A DNA stretch of 64,000 nucleotides from an uncultured Selenomonas sp. (GCA_947167105.1 CAMVGU010000007.1:49906-113905); one strand, 5' to 3'. Positions 1 through 8,067 are shown, counted from the first letter of the stretch. The notes: generated from the letters alone by a model not told the origin. Numbers and translations: made by a program.

Positions 1-33
1 GACAATTCCATCGTCCTGACGGTGGCTATCTGA
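1..33 (+). CDS. C-terminal end of an upstream gene (partial)
   Basis: Frame 1 reads ten codons (DNSIVLTVAI) and then TGA, just before a good ribosome binding site for the next gene. It is probably the tail of the preceding gene in the same operon. DUF2997 proteins, one of which lies downstream, are often encoded next to DUF1257 and AAA ATPase genes, so a DUF1257-type protein is one possibility, but ten residues cannot show this. Confidence 0.35.
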   Translation, partial: DNSIVLTVAI

Positions 34-46
34 GGGGGCAAGAAAG

Positions 47-622
47 ATGGGAATGGCTAAAAAAATTTTTTGGTGGATTTTCTGGTATGCGATTATCTGG
101 TTTGCCTTTCTTTGCTTGATTGGAGGCTTGAGTGATATTGTTACAGCCAAACCTCTGCAGGCAATTCTTATATTTGCCATGTTCATAGTTCCGGGTTGGT
201 ACGCAACTCGCAAGGTAAAACAAAAAGCATTGAAGGCAGAGATGGAACAACGTATTGCTGCTGCCCCTCCGCAGCAGCAATACCCTCAACCAACGTCGCC
301 ACCCGTCAAGGAAAGCATAAAGCCTCCCCAGCCCAGGCCAGCAATCCAACACACCGCTGATGTTACCCCTGCCGTATCAGTACAACCTGTGCCCAAGGCG
401 CTTCCAAACTTGAATGATGCTTCAGCAGATGATTTAGCAAAATTATCCGGTGTGAACCGAATTCTGGCTATGAAAATAATATCGGTCAAAGAAAAGGACG
501 GCCCCTATAGTTCCATTGAGGATCTCTTTGCACGTGTCCAGCTTACCCCGCAGGTACAAGAGGAAGTACGCTGCCATTTTACCATAGCATCAAGTGGTGA
601 AGGCCGTTTCATAGATTTCTAG
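47..622 (+). CDS. membrane-anchored helix-hairpin-helix (ComEA-like) protein
   Basis: 191 residues. Two hydrophobic segments (about 7-27 and 37-53) are followed by a basic stretch, a Pro/Gln-rich linker (about 75-115) and a helix-hairpin-helix unit (about 118-180: LNDASADDLAKLSGV, then AMKIISVKEKDGPYSSIEDL), as in ComEA-type DNA-binding domains. The protein ends in GRFIDF. The next protein is a stand-alone HhH unit with the same RFIDF ending, so the tail may be a docking motif. The start ATG follows GAGGGGGCAAGAAAG. It is the first complete gene of a tightly packed operon with a DUF2997-like and a radical-SAM protein. The fold is recognised; the role is unknown. Confidence 0.75.
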   Translation: MGMAKKIFWWIFWYAIIWFAFLCLIGGLSDIVTAKPLQAILIFAMFIVPGWYATRKVKQKALKAEMEQRIAAAPPQQQYPQPTSPPVKESIKPPQPRPAIQHTADVTPAVSVQPVPKALPNLNDASADDLAKLSGVNRILAMKIISVKEKDGPYSSIEDLFARVQLTPQVQEEVRCHFTIASSGEGRFIDF

Positions 623-638
623 GCAAGAGGTGATATCA

Positions 639-878
639 TTGGTAATTTCCATAAACACGGCAGAGAAAGCAGACTTGCTGCTGCTGCCAGGAATCAATCT
701 GAGTGAAGCCGAAGCCATAATACGAGAGCGCGATAGAGTTTCCGGCTTTACTTCAAGGGATGAATTCATGTCCTATGTAGCCGGTTTGGATGTGCAGCCT
801 CATTTCTACACACAAATAGAGCGCACAATAAAGGTGGAACCAATAGCATCCAATTCTGCCCGTTTCATTGATTTCTAA
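639..878 (+). CDS. small helix-hairpin-helix protein with RFIDF tail
   Basis: 79 residues from TTG 639, chosen because AAGAGGTGAT lies at the right distance. A GTG at 630 is inside that ribosome binding site. The protein is almost entirely one HhH unit (INTAEKADLLLLPGI, SEAEAIIRERDRV, FTSRDEFMSYV) and ends in SARFIDF, the same C-terminal motif as the membrane protein before it. Gaps to its neighbours are only about 16-21 nt, so they are probably co-transcribed. It could bind DNA or act as a protein adaptor. Confidence 0.7.
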   Translation: MVISINTAEKADLLLLPGINLSEAEAIIRERDRVSGFTSRDEFMSYVAGLDVQPHFYTQIERTIKVEPIASNSARFIDF

Positions 879-899
879 AAACAGGGAGTGAGAAAAACA

Positions 900-1136
900 G
901 TGGCTACCATGCAAATTCGCATTTATCCTGATGGAAAAGTCCAAGGCGATATAGATGGAATTAAAGGAAAACGATGTACAGATTACATAGGTATTATAGA
1001 AGAACTGACTGAAGGGCGCACCTGGCAATCCAATTTCACAGAAGAATTCTATGAAACCGAGTCAGTGCAGTTCAGACAGGAGCAACGGGACTATGAGGAG
1101 GAAGAATTAAGGGAAGGACAGCATCATGGTTGGTAA
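900..1136 (+). CDS. DUF2997-like small protein
   Basis: 78 residues from GTG 900 (ribosome binding site GGGAGTGAG about 8 nt upstream). An earlier GTG at 888 lies within that site. The N-terminal part (MQIRIYPDGKVQGDIDGIKGKRC) has the pattern of DUF2997: a short beta strand, PDG, then a conserved GxKGxxC. The C-terminal part is acidic and Gln-rich. The gene overlaps the next one by 11 nt, so translation is probably coupled. DUF2997 proteins are commonly found beside AAA ATPase and DUF1257 genes; their function is not established. Confidence 0.7.
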   Translation: MATMQIRIYPDGKVQGDIDGIKGKRCTDYIGIIEELTEGRTWQSNFTEEFYETESVQFRQEQRDYEEEELREGQHHGW

Positions 1137-1761
1137 GCTTCGCCTATACCACTTTATTTCCTCTACTCTCACCGAAGGACCGGGATTGCGGGCAGGATTA
1201 TGGGTACAAGGATGCCCACGGCACTGCCCCGGCTGCGCCGCCCCGGAAACATGGGATTTCGATGGAGGATTCGACAAAGACGTTGCTGTGTTGGCTAAGG
1301 AGATTCTTGCCGTTCCGAAGCTGGAGGGCGTTACCTTTGCCGGAGGGGAGCCGTTTTGCCAAGCCGGTGCACTGGCATCTTTGGCAAGGCTCCTGCGGCA
1401 GGGAAATCCCGCCCTTTCCGTTATCTGCTTTACCGGGTGGACGATGGGAGAATTGCTCGCATCTCGCGATCCGGACAAGAAAGCACTGCTGGGGGAAACC
1501 GACCTCCTAATCGACGGCCCCTACATCGAATCCCTTGCCGAAAATGACCGTCCCCTAGTCGGATCCTCCAACCAGGAATTCCACTTCCTGACGCCGCGAC
1601 TGAGGGATTGGAAGAAGGGATGGGGCGCATCCAAACATCGGCTGGAAATCCGCATTTCCCCGGACGGAAGCATTGCTGCCAACGGAATGATGCCGGGGGA
1701 TGTGTTGCGGGAGATTGTGAACAAAATAAGGAATGGAGCGATGGAAAATGAAATACTGTGA
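1126..1761 (+). CDS. radical-SAM activase-like protein (4Fe-4S single-cluster domain, NrdG-like)
   Basis: 211 residues. The CxxxCxxC motif (CPRHCPGC, about residues 30-37) binds the 4Fe-4S cluster of radical SAM enzymes. FAGGEPF (about 72-78) is the SAM-binding GGE motif, and LLIDGPYIESL and GSSNQ match the NrdG/pyruvate formate-lyase activase layout. No glycyl-radical enzyme lies beside it. Instead it sits after HhH and DUF2997-like genes and overlaps the following zinc-ribbon gene by 14 nt, so its substrate is probably not NrdD. The ATG overlaps the end of the DUF2997 gene. Confidence 0.8.
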   Translation: MVGKLRLYHFISSTLTEGPGLRAGLWVQGCPRHCPGCAAPETWDFDGGFDKDVAVLAKEILAVPKLEGVTFAGGEPFCQAGALASLARLLRQGNPALSVICFTGWTMGELLASRDPDKKALLGETDLLIDGPYIESLAENDRPLVGSSNQEFHFLTPRLRDWKKGWGASKHRLEIRISPDGSIAANGMMPGDVLREIVNKIRNGAMENEIL

Positions 1762-2443
1762 AATATGCGGAAAGGAATTTGGAGACGGAGTAAGTTTCTG
1801 CCCTTCCTGCGGAGCGAAATTGTCCGAAAGGGCGCAAGGATTCATCGATCTGGACGAAACAACAGAAACATCGGTGCCCACAGCGCCTTCTGTATCCACT
1901 GTTCCTGCTGTGCAACCTGGACAGCCGCCTGTGCCGACAATGACATCAAATGCGCCTCCCGATGCCGTCGTATTGAAATCCTCGGCGCCGATTCCAAGCA
2001 AGACCGGATGGACGAAGTGGGGATACATTGCTTCCCTTGTGTTGGCGGTTGTGACTGCCGGTGTTGGGCTATTGGGAGTTTTCTTTGTATTTATTATCGA
2101 GCATCTTCAGATGGAGCACCATCGCGGGAAAATAAGGAGAATAAAGTTCAAGTTTGTAGATGGTGCAAGCTCTGACGACATATACAACAGATTACAGCCG
2201 GTTCTCTCACGAAAATACGGGGACAAAATGGAAATTGACCGGGAAGGCGACACAATTGCTGTACACTACAACAGCATCATTTATGACATCAATCTCAAAG
2301 ATGACAGCACTTTCTGCGTTTGGTGGAGAAAATCGATTGCAGGTGCTTTTTTCAGCTTCAATGAGTGGAAGCTGTACAAGAAGGTTCGCACCGGAACGGC
2401 AATTATCGCCTATGAATTGCAACAGGCATTTGGAATCAAGTGA
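1748..2443 (+). CDS. zinc-ribbon membrane protein
   Basis: 231 residues from ATG 1748 (GGAGCG 7 nt upstream; 14-nt overlap with the radical-SAM gene). The N-terminal zinc ribbon is CEICGKEFGDGVSFCPSCG (two CxxC pairs). It is followed by GFIDLD, which resembles the RFIDF tails upstream, then a Pro/Ser/Thr/Val linker, one transmembrane helix (about 90-115) and a soluble domain of about 110 residues with no family that I recognise. The last domain may face the cytoplasm or the periplasm. Confidence 0.65.
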   Translation: MKYCEICGKEFGDGVSFCPSCGAKLSERAQGFIDLDETTETSVPTAPSVSTVPAVQPGQPPVPTMTSNAPPDAVVLKSSAPIPSKTGWTKWGYIASLVLAVVTAGVGLLGVFFVFIIEHLQMEHHRGKIRRIKFKFVDGASSDDIYNRLQPVLSRKYGDKMEIDREGDTIAVHYNSIIYDINLKDDSTFCVWWRKSIAGAFFSFNEWKLYKKVRTGTAIIAYELQQAFGIK

Positions 2444-2475
2444 ATTTTGATAGCAAGCAAAGGAGTGAAGCGAAA

Positions 2476-2907
2476 ATGATGTATTCAGCGTTTCAAAAAA
2501 AGTTTGTGGCTCTGTTGGCAGCAACGTTGATTTTCTTCGGATTGCAAGTACAAGTGGAGGCCGCAGATTATTATCTGGGGGAATATCCGGACGGAAGTGT
2601 AGCATATCTTGATACATCGTCCATACGGGTCACAACGCATTATAGCAATGGTTGTTATGATGGACAAACCTATGCGTGCTCTGTGAAGGCTGTCTACTCA
2701 AATTCAGACCAATACGATAGAGTGCCGTATGAGATCTACGTTGGCCAAAACTGCAGCATCACCAAAAACGGGAAAAAGGTTTGGCACTCATTTCGTGCGG
2801 AGGATCCCGGTTACATAGAGAGAAATCCTGTGGAGAAGAAATTGGTCGATTATTTTATTCAAGTCAACAAGGTGGATTCGCGCAAGGTGCCACAACAGAT
2901 CGATTAG
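2476..2907 (+). CDS. small exported protein, paralogue of the one at 5420
   Basis: 143 residues from ATG 2476 (AAAGGAGTGAAGCGAAA upstream). A signal peptide ends near VEAA. The mature part carries YYLGEYPDGSVAYLDTSSIR, a Cys pair and an NPVEKKL motif, all conserved in the protein at 5420-5848. I do not recognise a named family. The conserved YLDTSSI element resembles small surface-affinity or stress-type exported proteins of Negativicutes, but no function is visible. Confidence 0.65.
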   Translation: MMYSAFQKKFVALLAATLIFFGLQVQVEAADYYLGEYPDGSVAYLDTSSIRVTTHYSNGCYDGQTYACSVKAVYSNSDQYDRVPYEIYVGQNCSITKNGKKVWHSFRAEDPGYIERNPVEKKLVDYFIQVNKVDSRKVPQQID

Positions 2908-2919
2908 GAGGTATCATGC

Positions 2920-3777
2920 ATGACCACAATTCCCCGAAATTTAGTGGCGTTTCTGTTATTGACGTTAATGGCCGCAGTCCTGTTTTGCGGTTGCAGTACC
3001 GGCGCAGCCCTTCAAAATGACGTGGAATCCCTGTTCGATGACAAATATGTGTCAACGGTCAAACAGGGATATTTGCAGATGGCGCCCAACCGCGCCATCG
3101 GTGAGGCGTTTGGAAACTTCTTCGGCAATCCGAAATGGCGCTCCTTCGAATCCACCGATCATCAACGTGTGGTGGAATTTACCGGGCAATGCACTTGGGA
3201 CAACAAGCCCGCTGATTGCAAAATGCAGTTCGTGTTCAAAGACGAAACGGAATTTGAAACGGGCGCTGTGAGCATCAACGGAACCGACCTGAACGTCTTG
3301 CAGACTGCTGTGATCATGGCAAAGATTATGGGAACCGGCAGTTCGGGCGGTGCGGCGGAAACAGCCGACACGTCCACCTCCGTCCATCCGGACACGAGCC
3401 AACCGTCCGGTGCATCGAACCAAGCGGAACCTGCCGCCAATCCACCGGCGCCCGTGGCAGTGCCACCCGGCGAAAGCGCGGCTCCCCCTGTGCCGGATTT
3501 CTCCCATTGGATCGAGGACAGCCGCACGGGTGTCTATCTCTGGAATCCCGAACCAGCCGAAGGGGAGAGCATTGTCTGGAGCGGCGGATTCGTGACGGAC
3601 GGAAACATTCGATACGCAGAAGGCTCCGGCGTTGTCACATGGTATCGCAATGGGGAGGTTATCCAGATCGACGAGGGAGGATTTTCCCACGGAAGGCATC
3701 ACGGGCATTTCTCGCACAAATTCCCAAGCGGCAGGATTATTTACAGCAACTGGGATCACGGAAGGGAAATTGAGTGA
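2920..3777 (+). CDS. lipoprotein with C-terminal MORN-like repeats
   Basis: 285 residues. The signal peptide ends in a lipobox with Cys25 (FCGC). Domains: an N-terminal region of about 110 residues with a Cys pair; a Pro/Ala/Ser/Thr linker (about 140-190); and a C-terminal region with repeating Gly/Trp/Tyr strands (VWSGGFVTDGNIRYAEGSGV, WYRNGEV, GGFSHGRHHG, FPSGRIIYSNW) like MORN repeats. The ribosome binding site is AGGAGGTATC, 12 nt after the preceding stop. The last codons (WDHGREIE) and the DNA beyond are repeated at 5106, where only the tail of such a gene survives. Confidence 0.65.
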   Translation: MTTIPRNLVAFLLLTLMAAVLFCGCSTGAALQNDVESLFDDKYVSTVKQGYLQMAPNRAIGEAFGNFFGNPKWRSFESTDHQRVVEFTGQCTWDNKPADCKMQFVFKDETEFETGAVSINGTDLNVLQTAVIMAKIMGTGSSGGAAETADTSTSVHPDTSQPSGASNQAEPAANPPAPVAVPPGESAAPPVPDFSHWIEDSRTGVYLWNPEPAEGESIVWSGGFVTDGNIRYAEGSGVVTWYRNGEVIQIDEGGFSHGRHHGHFSHKFPSGRIIYSNWDHGREIE

Positions 3778-3839
3778 CAGAGCAGAACGCAATGTCATTG
3801 ATTTAAACCTTAATCCGAGAAGTTCATCGATGCACTCCC
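3751..3839 (+). repeat. 89-bp direct repeat, copy 1 (lipoprotein 3' end)
   Basis: Spans the last nine codons of the lipoprotein gene and about 62 bp downstream. It matches 5106-5194 at about 91% by eye. The two copies bracket the coiled-coil gene. Confidence 0.85.
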
Positions 3840-3879
3840 ACGCACTGTTAGCGTTGTAATAAAATTAGGGGTGATTGTT

Positions 3880-5082
3880 GTGCTGGGGCTTATTTCTGTA
3901 TTGTCTTTCCTGGCATTCTCTTGTTCACTGGTTGCAAGTGTTTATTTTACCTACAAAGTCTGGCGGTACAGGTCTACTGCACATGGCAACTATCTAAACG
4001 ACGATGAGTATATAAAATTAAAAAAACGACGCGAAATGTCTTGGGTTTCAATACCTATTATTGTTGTTATTTTTATGGGCATTGAAGGTAAAGTAGGAAA
4101 AGAACTTAAAGAAAAAGAAATTTTAATAAAGGCAGAAAATTATGTTGGAGGAGATAAAGAAGTATTTGAGAAGAAATTTGCTGAGTACTCTAAAACAATG
4201 AAGGAGAGTACTGCGAGAGAAAAGGCTGTAATTTACACGGATAAAATCATGGAAATGAATGAACGTATCAATGGCTTGGAAGGGGAAGATAAGCAAATCT
4301 ATTTATCAAAATTTGAAGAATACAAAAAAGAAATGGATGATATAAGCGCGAAAGAAAAAGCACTAAATGCTATGGAAAAGGAAATCGTCAGACGTAACAA
4401 GGAGTTACAAAAGAAATATGACGACCAAAAGCAGTATGAAGAATGGATAGCTTGGCAAGAAGCTGAGAAAGAAAAAACTGAAAAGGCAGAGCTCCAAAAG
4501 AAATATGACGACCAAAAGAAGTATGAAGAGTGGATAGCCTGGCAAGAAGCTGAGAAAGAAAAAGCTGAAAAAGCAGAACTTCAAAAGAAATACGATGACC
4601 AAAAGAAGTATGAAGAATGGATGGCGTGGAAAAAAAGCGAGGAAGAAAAGAAACAAAAAGCAGAAGAAAAAAAGAGAGCCGGGTTGACGGAACTCGAAAG
4701 AGCCGGTAAAATCACATATTATAATATTGGAAATGATAGTTACAATGTCGTAATCACAGATTCAATCAATCTAACAAATTCTGCATTTGAACGTGGCGGT
4801 ATTGATGGCTTGCTTAATATGGCCACACATAACGAGCATGAAAGAAACGCCATACGCGCATCATATCAATGCATGAAACTGGTCGAAACAGTGAAAGAGG
4901 CAAATGTTAATGTCAATCAATTTACTATCAATTTGAGAGGAACTGTAACGGATATGTATGGTAATCGAGGACAAGATAATGTAGTTATCTGTGAGATAGG
5001 GGGAGGGACAGCATACACCCACGGTGATCCATACGACTTCTACAATAAATGCAGTCGTTTTTGGATGATAAATGGTATGTAG
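3880..5082 (+). CDS. membrane protein with coiled-coil tandem repeats
   Basis: 400 residues from GTG 3880, preceded by AGGGGTGA at proper spacing (a GTG at 3871 lies inside that site). Two hydrophobic segments (about 1-25 and 54-68) precede a long charged coiled coil (about 70-265). Within it, a unit of about 26 residues (ELQKKYDDQKKYEEWIAW, then a Glu/Lys-rich spacer) occurs three times with near identity. The C-terminal 130 residues form a separate globular domain (YYNIGNDSYNVVITDS onward). Base composition is AT-rich compared with the genes before it, and 89-bp direct repeats bracket it, so it was probably inserted. Function unknown. Confidence 0.65.
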   Translation: MLGLISVLSFLAFSCSLVASVYFTYKVWRYRSTAHGNYLNDDEYIKLKKRREMSWVSIPIIVVIFMGIEGKVGKELKEKEILIKAENYVGGDKEVFEKKFAEYSKTMKESTAREKAVIYTDKIMEMNERINGLEGEDKQIYLSKFEEYKKEMDDISAKEKALNAMEKEIVRRNKELQKKYDDQKQYEEWIAWQEAEKEKTEKAELQKKYDDQKKYEEWIAWQEAEKEKAEKAELQKKYDDQKKYEEWMAWKKSEEEKKQKAEEKKRAGLTELERAGKITYYNIGNDSYNVVITDSINLTNSAFERGGIDGLLNMATHNEHERNAIRASYQCMKLVETVKEANVNVNQFTINLRGTVTDMYGNRGQDNVVICEIGGGTAYTHGDPYDFYNKCSRFWMINGM

Positions 5083-5105
5083 AAAGCATTTTCCCGACCG
5101 CATTA

Positions 5106-5194
5106 TGGGATCACGGAAGGGAACTTGAGTGATGGAGCAGAACGCAATATCATTGACTTAAACCTTAATCTGTGAAGTTCATCGATGCACTTCC
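5106..5194 (+). repeat. 89-bp direct repeat, copy 2 (orphan lipoprotein tail)
   Basis: Encodes WDHGRELE and a stop without any upstream gene body, then the same downstream sequence as copy 1 (3751-3839). It appears to be the 3' remnant of a second lipoprotein gene. Confidence 0.8.
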
Positions 5195-5209
5195 CCCCCC
5201 CCCCCCCCC
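5193..5209. repeat. homopolymeric tract of 17 C
   Basis: Seventeen consecutive C residues directly after the second 89-bp repeat. It lies about 210 bp upstream of the exported-protein gene at 5420. Either a slippage-prone tract or a sequencing/assembly artefact. The rest of 5210-5419 holds no gene or clear signal apart from the ribosome binding site of the next gene. Confidence 0.8.
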
Positions 5210-5419
5210 TCATTGAAAAGGAGGGCAAACGTGAGCTAGACGATCCTATGCCTCCCCAGAACGGTTGCGAGCTTGCGAGCCACAAAGGGCAGAGGTGGTT
5301 CTAATTTCACGGATTTAGGTGTATCTCTCTAATAATGCGCTTAGACCTTATGTTTCCAGATTTATGTCGAATATAAGAATTTAGGGAATGTTACAGGAAA
5401 AGGAAAGGAAGAAACGCTA

Positions 5420-5848
5420 ATGACGAAAAGTTTCTTATTCAAATTGCCAATACTCTTCTTATTCATTTTACTTATTCAATTAGGCAATCAATCTAATGCA
5501 AGTGCAAGCGATTTTTATATGGGCGAATATTCTAGCGGACAAATCGCCTATCTTGATACATCATCTATACGTAAACAAAACCATTACTCGAACGGATATC
5601 ACGATGCAGATACATATAGTTGTCGAGTAAAGGCTGTATGGCCTGACACTAACCAATATGACTGGATTTCATACGATTTTTATATGGGACAAAATGTAAG
5701 CATAAACAAGAATGGAAAGCAAGTTTATCATTCAAGGAAAGGCCCCCTAGATTATCTTGATAATAATCCTGTAGAAAAAAAATTATGGTTATTTTTTGAA
5801 AGGAAACGTGGACAAGATTGGGGTCAAGTTCCAGAGAGAATATATTGA
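5420..5848 (+). CDS. small exported protein, paralogue of the one at 2476
   Basis: 142 residues with a signal peptide ending near SNASAS. The mature part aligns over its whole length with the 2476-2907 product: FYMGEYSSGQIAYLDTSSIR, HYSNGYHD, then NPVEKKLW near the end. It is more AT-rich than its paralogue. The ribosome binding site is GGAAAGGAAG. No named family is recognised. Confidence 0.65.
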   Translation: MTKSFLFKLPILFLFILLIQLGNQSNASASDFYMGEYSSGQIAYLDTSSIRKQNHYSNGYHDADTYSCRVKAVWPDTNQYDWISYDFYMGQNVSINKNGKQVYHSRKGPLDYLDNNPVEKKLWLFFERKRGQDWGQVPERIY

Positions 5849-5883
5849 AACTTGTATCAGCACTCTAAATCCTTTTGTTATAT

Positions 5884-5929
5884 GCCAAAAAGTGCCGGGA
5901 ACGCAAGCGGTTTCTCGGCACTTTTTGGC
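5884..5929. terminator. hairpin with perfect 14-bp arms (repeat of the element at 7091)
   Basis: Arms GCCAAAAAGTGCCG and CGGCACTTTTTGGC flank the loop GGAACGCAAGCGGTTTCT. It lies 35 bp after the exported-protein gene and could terminate on either strand. The loop core GAACGCAAGCGGTTT recurs in a diverged copy at 7091-7137, so the two elements bracket the nuclease gene. The rest of 5930-6174 shows nothing further. Confidence 0.65.
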
Positions 5930-6228
5930 TATAGATTTTGTGGTGTAACTCGGCAAAATATTTCCCATGTGTCAGATTGCTTTTTTATTGGTTGGTCGTG
6001 GCTATGGAACTATGTATTTGAGACGGCAATCCGGTACCACACACGATATCTTTCGCTTTTATGAAGGAGTTTATTATGATGTAAAATTGCGATAATTCAA
6101 TCATGCGGCTACCTGTATTTTATATTGATTTATCCGAGCATTCATTGTAAAATACGGGAAAAGGAGTGTTTCGTTTGGACAACACAAAACAGTAGCAAGC
6201 CGTTGGCAGGCTGCCGGATTATTGCCTG

Positions 6229-6963
6229 ATGGACAACATCTTCTTCCACAAGTGCCTTGACCAGAACAAGGCGGGAATTGAGAGAATGTTGCGGGTCATC
6301 ACATGCAAGGATGATCTAGTGGTGACAGAATTCCTCAACGAGAAGGACATTTTCACCCTCGTGGGACGTGGCGTCCGTTTTGACGTGTTCGCTATCGACG
6401 GTAGCGGCAAAAAGTACGACTTCGAAATCCAGAAAGGGGACGAGGGCGCTGTACCGCAGCGGGCAAGGTACAATGCCAGCATGCTGGACTACCTGTCCGT
6501 GGATAAAGGCACTGACTGGAAAGACCTGCCGAATACCTGTGTCATTATGATTACCGAAAATGATGTCCTGGGGTTCGGAGATCCGCTGTATACCATCAGG
6601 CGAGCAATCGTCAGTCATGGCAATGCCCCGTTTAAGGACGGGCAGGAAATACTTTACGTCAACGGACAGTACCGTGGTGATGATCCCTTGGGAAAGCTGG
6701 TACATGATCTGTGGTGCAGGAATCCAGATGACATGTATTATCCTGAACTGGCCGAGAAGGTCAGGTACTACAAGACTACTGAGAAAGGACGTGAGGAAAT
6801 GAGTGAAATTGAAAGGGAACTCATCCAACAGGGCAAGGACGAGGCAATGATTTTTTCGATAAGGAACCTGATGCAGTCTCTGAAGCTTTCCGTCCAGCAG
6901 GCCATGGATGCTTTGGGCATTCCTGCCGAGGAACAGCCCAAATACGCTGCGCAAATCCAGTGA
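6229..6963 (+). CDS. Rpn/PD-(D/E)XK nuclease family protein, 5' end interrupted by an amber codon
   Basis: 244 residues from ATG 6229. It belongs to the Rpn family of recombination-promoting nucleases (PD-(D/E)XK fold): RFDVFAIDGSG gives Asp52 and YDFEIQKGDEG gives Glu66-x-Gln68, followed by RARYNASMLD and the ITENDVLG and YVNGQYRG motifs. The normal start appears to be TTG 6175, which has a fine ribosome binding site (AAAAGGAGTG). That frame reads MDNTKQ, TAG at 6193, then QAVGRLPDYCLMDNIFF, which is the usual N-terminus. The gene is therefore either a pseudogene or translated from ATG 6229, which lacks an obvious ribosome binding site. Confidence 0.75.
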   Translation: MDNIFFHKCLDQNKAGIERMLRVITCKDDLVVTEFLNEKDIFTLVGRGVRFDVFAIDGSGKKYDFEIQKGDEGAVPQRARYNASMLDYLSVDKGTDWKDLPNTCVIMITENDVLGFGDPLYTIRRAIVSHGNAPFKDGQEILYVNGQYRGDDPLGKLVHDLWCRNPDDMYYPELAEKVRYYKTTEKGREEMSEIERELIQQGKDEAMIFSIRNLMQSLKLSVQQAMDALGIPAEEQPKYAAQIQ

Positions 6964-6976
6964 TTAGTCCTGACTG

Positions 6977-7013
6977 AAAAGAGAGCTTATCCGCTACGGG
7001 ATAGGCTCTTTTT
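6977..7013 (+). terminator. intrinsic terminator after the Rpn gene
   Basis: Hairpin AGAGCTTATCC / GGATAGGCTCT followed by TTTTT, 14 bp downstream of the nuclease stop codon. Confidence 0.75.
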
Positions 7014-7090
7014 GTCGTCCTGTATCAGCATTCAGCCTCTGCCTGCAGAGGAAGGAAGCTTCCTGCCTGGTATGAACCGATTTCTGTTAC

Positions 7091-7137
7091 ATGTCAAAAG
7101 TGTCGAGAACGCAAGCGGTTTTTGGCGTTTTTTGGCT
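7091..7137. terminator. hairpin, diverged copy of the element at 5884
   Basis: ATGTCAAAAGTGTCGA / TTTTTGGCGTTTTTTGGC around the same loop core GAACGCAAGCGGTTT as at 5884. On the minus strand it lies just beyond the DeoR stop codon and could act as its terminator. Confidence 0.5.
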
Positions 7138-7159
7138 ATGTAATTTGCGGAGCAGCCCC

Positions 7160-7915
7160 TCAGTCAATCAGCCTGACCTCTTTCTCGGCCAGGAATTGCT
7201 GCCAGTCCGGTGCGGGGGGGATGTCAGTGACCAGGGTTTCTATTTCCTCGAAACCGGCGAAGCGGACGAAGGCAGTTTTGCCCCATTTGGAGTGGTCGGC
7301 CAGGAGGATGGTCTTCCGGGCTTGCTGCATCATCTGGGTCTTGATTTCGCCTTCGCTCTCGTTGGATTCCATCAGGCCCTTCTGCTGATCCAGGCCCTTG
7401 CAGGAGATAAGGGCAAAATCAACATAATAACCGGCCAGGCCACGGCAGGCCAGAGGGCCTGTGAGGGCGCAGGAATTCGGGCGCAGGTCGCCGCCGGTGC
7501 AGATGAGGGTGAAGCCGGAGCCTGCGAAGTCGTTCATCACCCGCACGGAGTTGGTGATGACGGTGAGCTGCTTGCGGCTTTTTAGCTGCTGCAGCAGGGC
7601 GTAGCAGGTGGTGCTGGCATCTACCATGACAGTGTCGCCGCTGCTGATGAGGGGGACGGCCTTCTGGGCAATGGCGAGCTTGCTTTCGCTGTTGATATTG
7701 CTGCGCTTGGCGTAGGATAGATCTTCATTGGTGCGCTCCGTCAGCATGGCGCCGCCGTAGCTGCGGCGCAGCAGATCCTGGGCTTCCAGCTTTTCCAGGT
7801 CGCGGCGGATGGTCTCCTCCGTCACCTTAAAGAGCTTGGCCAGTTCGCTTACATAGACTTTTTGTTCCAGGCGCAGCTTTTCCATGATTTTCTGCCGCCG
7901 TTCCAATCCCAGCAT
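7160..7915 (-). CDS. DeoR/GlpR family transcriptional regulator
   Basis: 251 residues from ATG 7915 (GGAGGGG upstream on the minus strand). An N-terminal winged HTH (about 5-55: VYVSELAKLFKVTEETIRRD) is followed by the RRSYGGAML linker and a DeoR-type sugar-phosphate sensor domain with DTVMVDASTTCYAL, LTVITNS and LADHSKWGKTA. Such proteins repress sugar or nucleoside catabolic genes and respond to phosphorylated sugars. No catabolic gene lies beside it. The glf gene is divergent, with repeats containing a palindrome in between, so it may act there or at a distance. Confidence 0.85.
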   Translation of the reverse strand: MLGLERRQKIMEKLRLEQKVYVSELAKLFKVTEETIRRDLEKLEAQDLLRRSYGGAMLTERTNEDLSYAKRSNINSESKLAIAQKAVPLISSGDTVMVDASTTCYALLQQLKSRKQLTVITNSVRVMNDFAGSGFTLICTGGDLRPNSCALTGPLACRGLAGYYVDFALISCKGLDQQKGLMESNESEGEIKTQMMQQARKTILLADHSKWGKTAFVRFAGFEEIETLVTDIPPAPDWQQFLAEKEVRLID

Positions 7916-8067
7916 AACAGCCCCTCCGTGTTCCGTTAATCTTTGTCTTTGCATACAATAATATCATTGTAAAGGAAAAAAGGGGATAAATCAACAGCTA
8001 ACATAGTAAATCAACATCAATTATCTTGCATCTGAGAGGGAAAATGTTGAGTTTTCTCGCTGGAAAC

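Noticed and set aside
5852..6064. Possible 70-codon gene after the exported protein
   Set aside because: It runs through the perfect hairpin at 5884-5929 and has no ribosome binding site.
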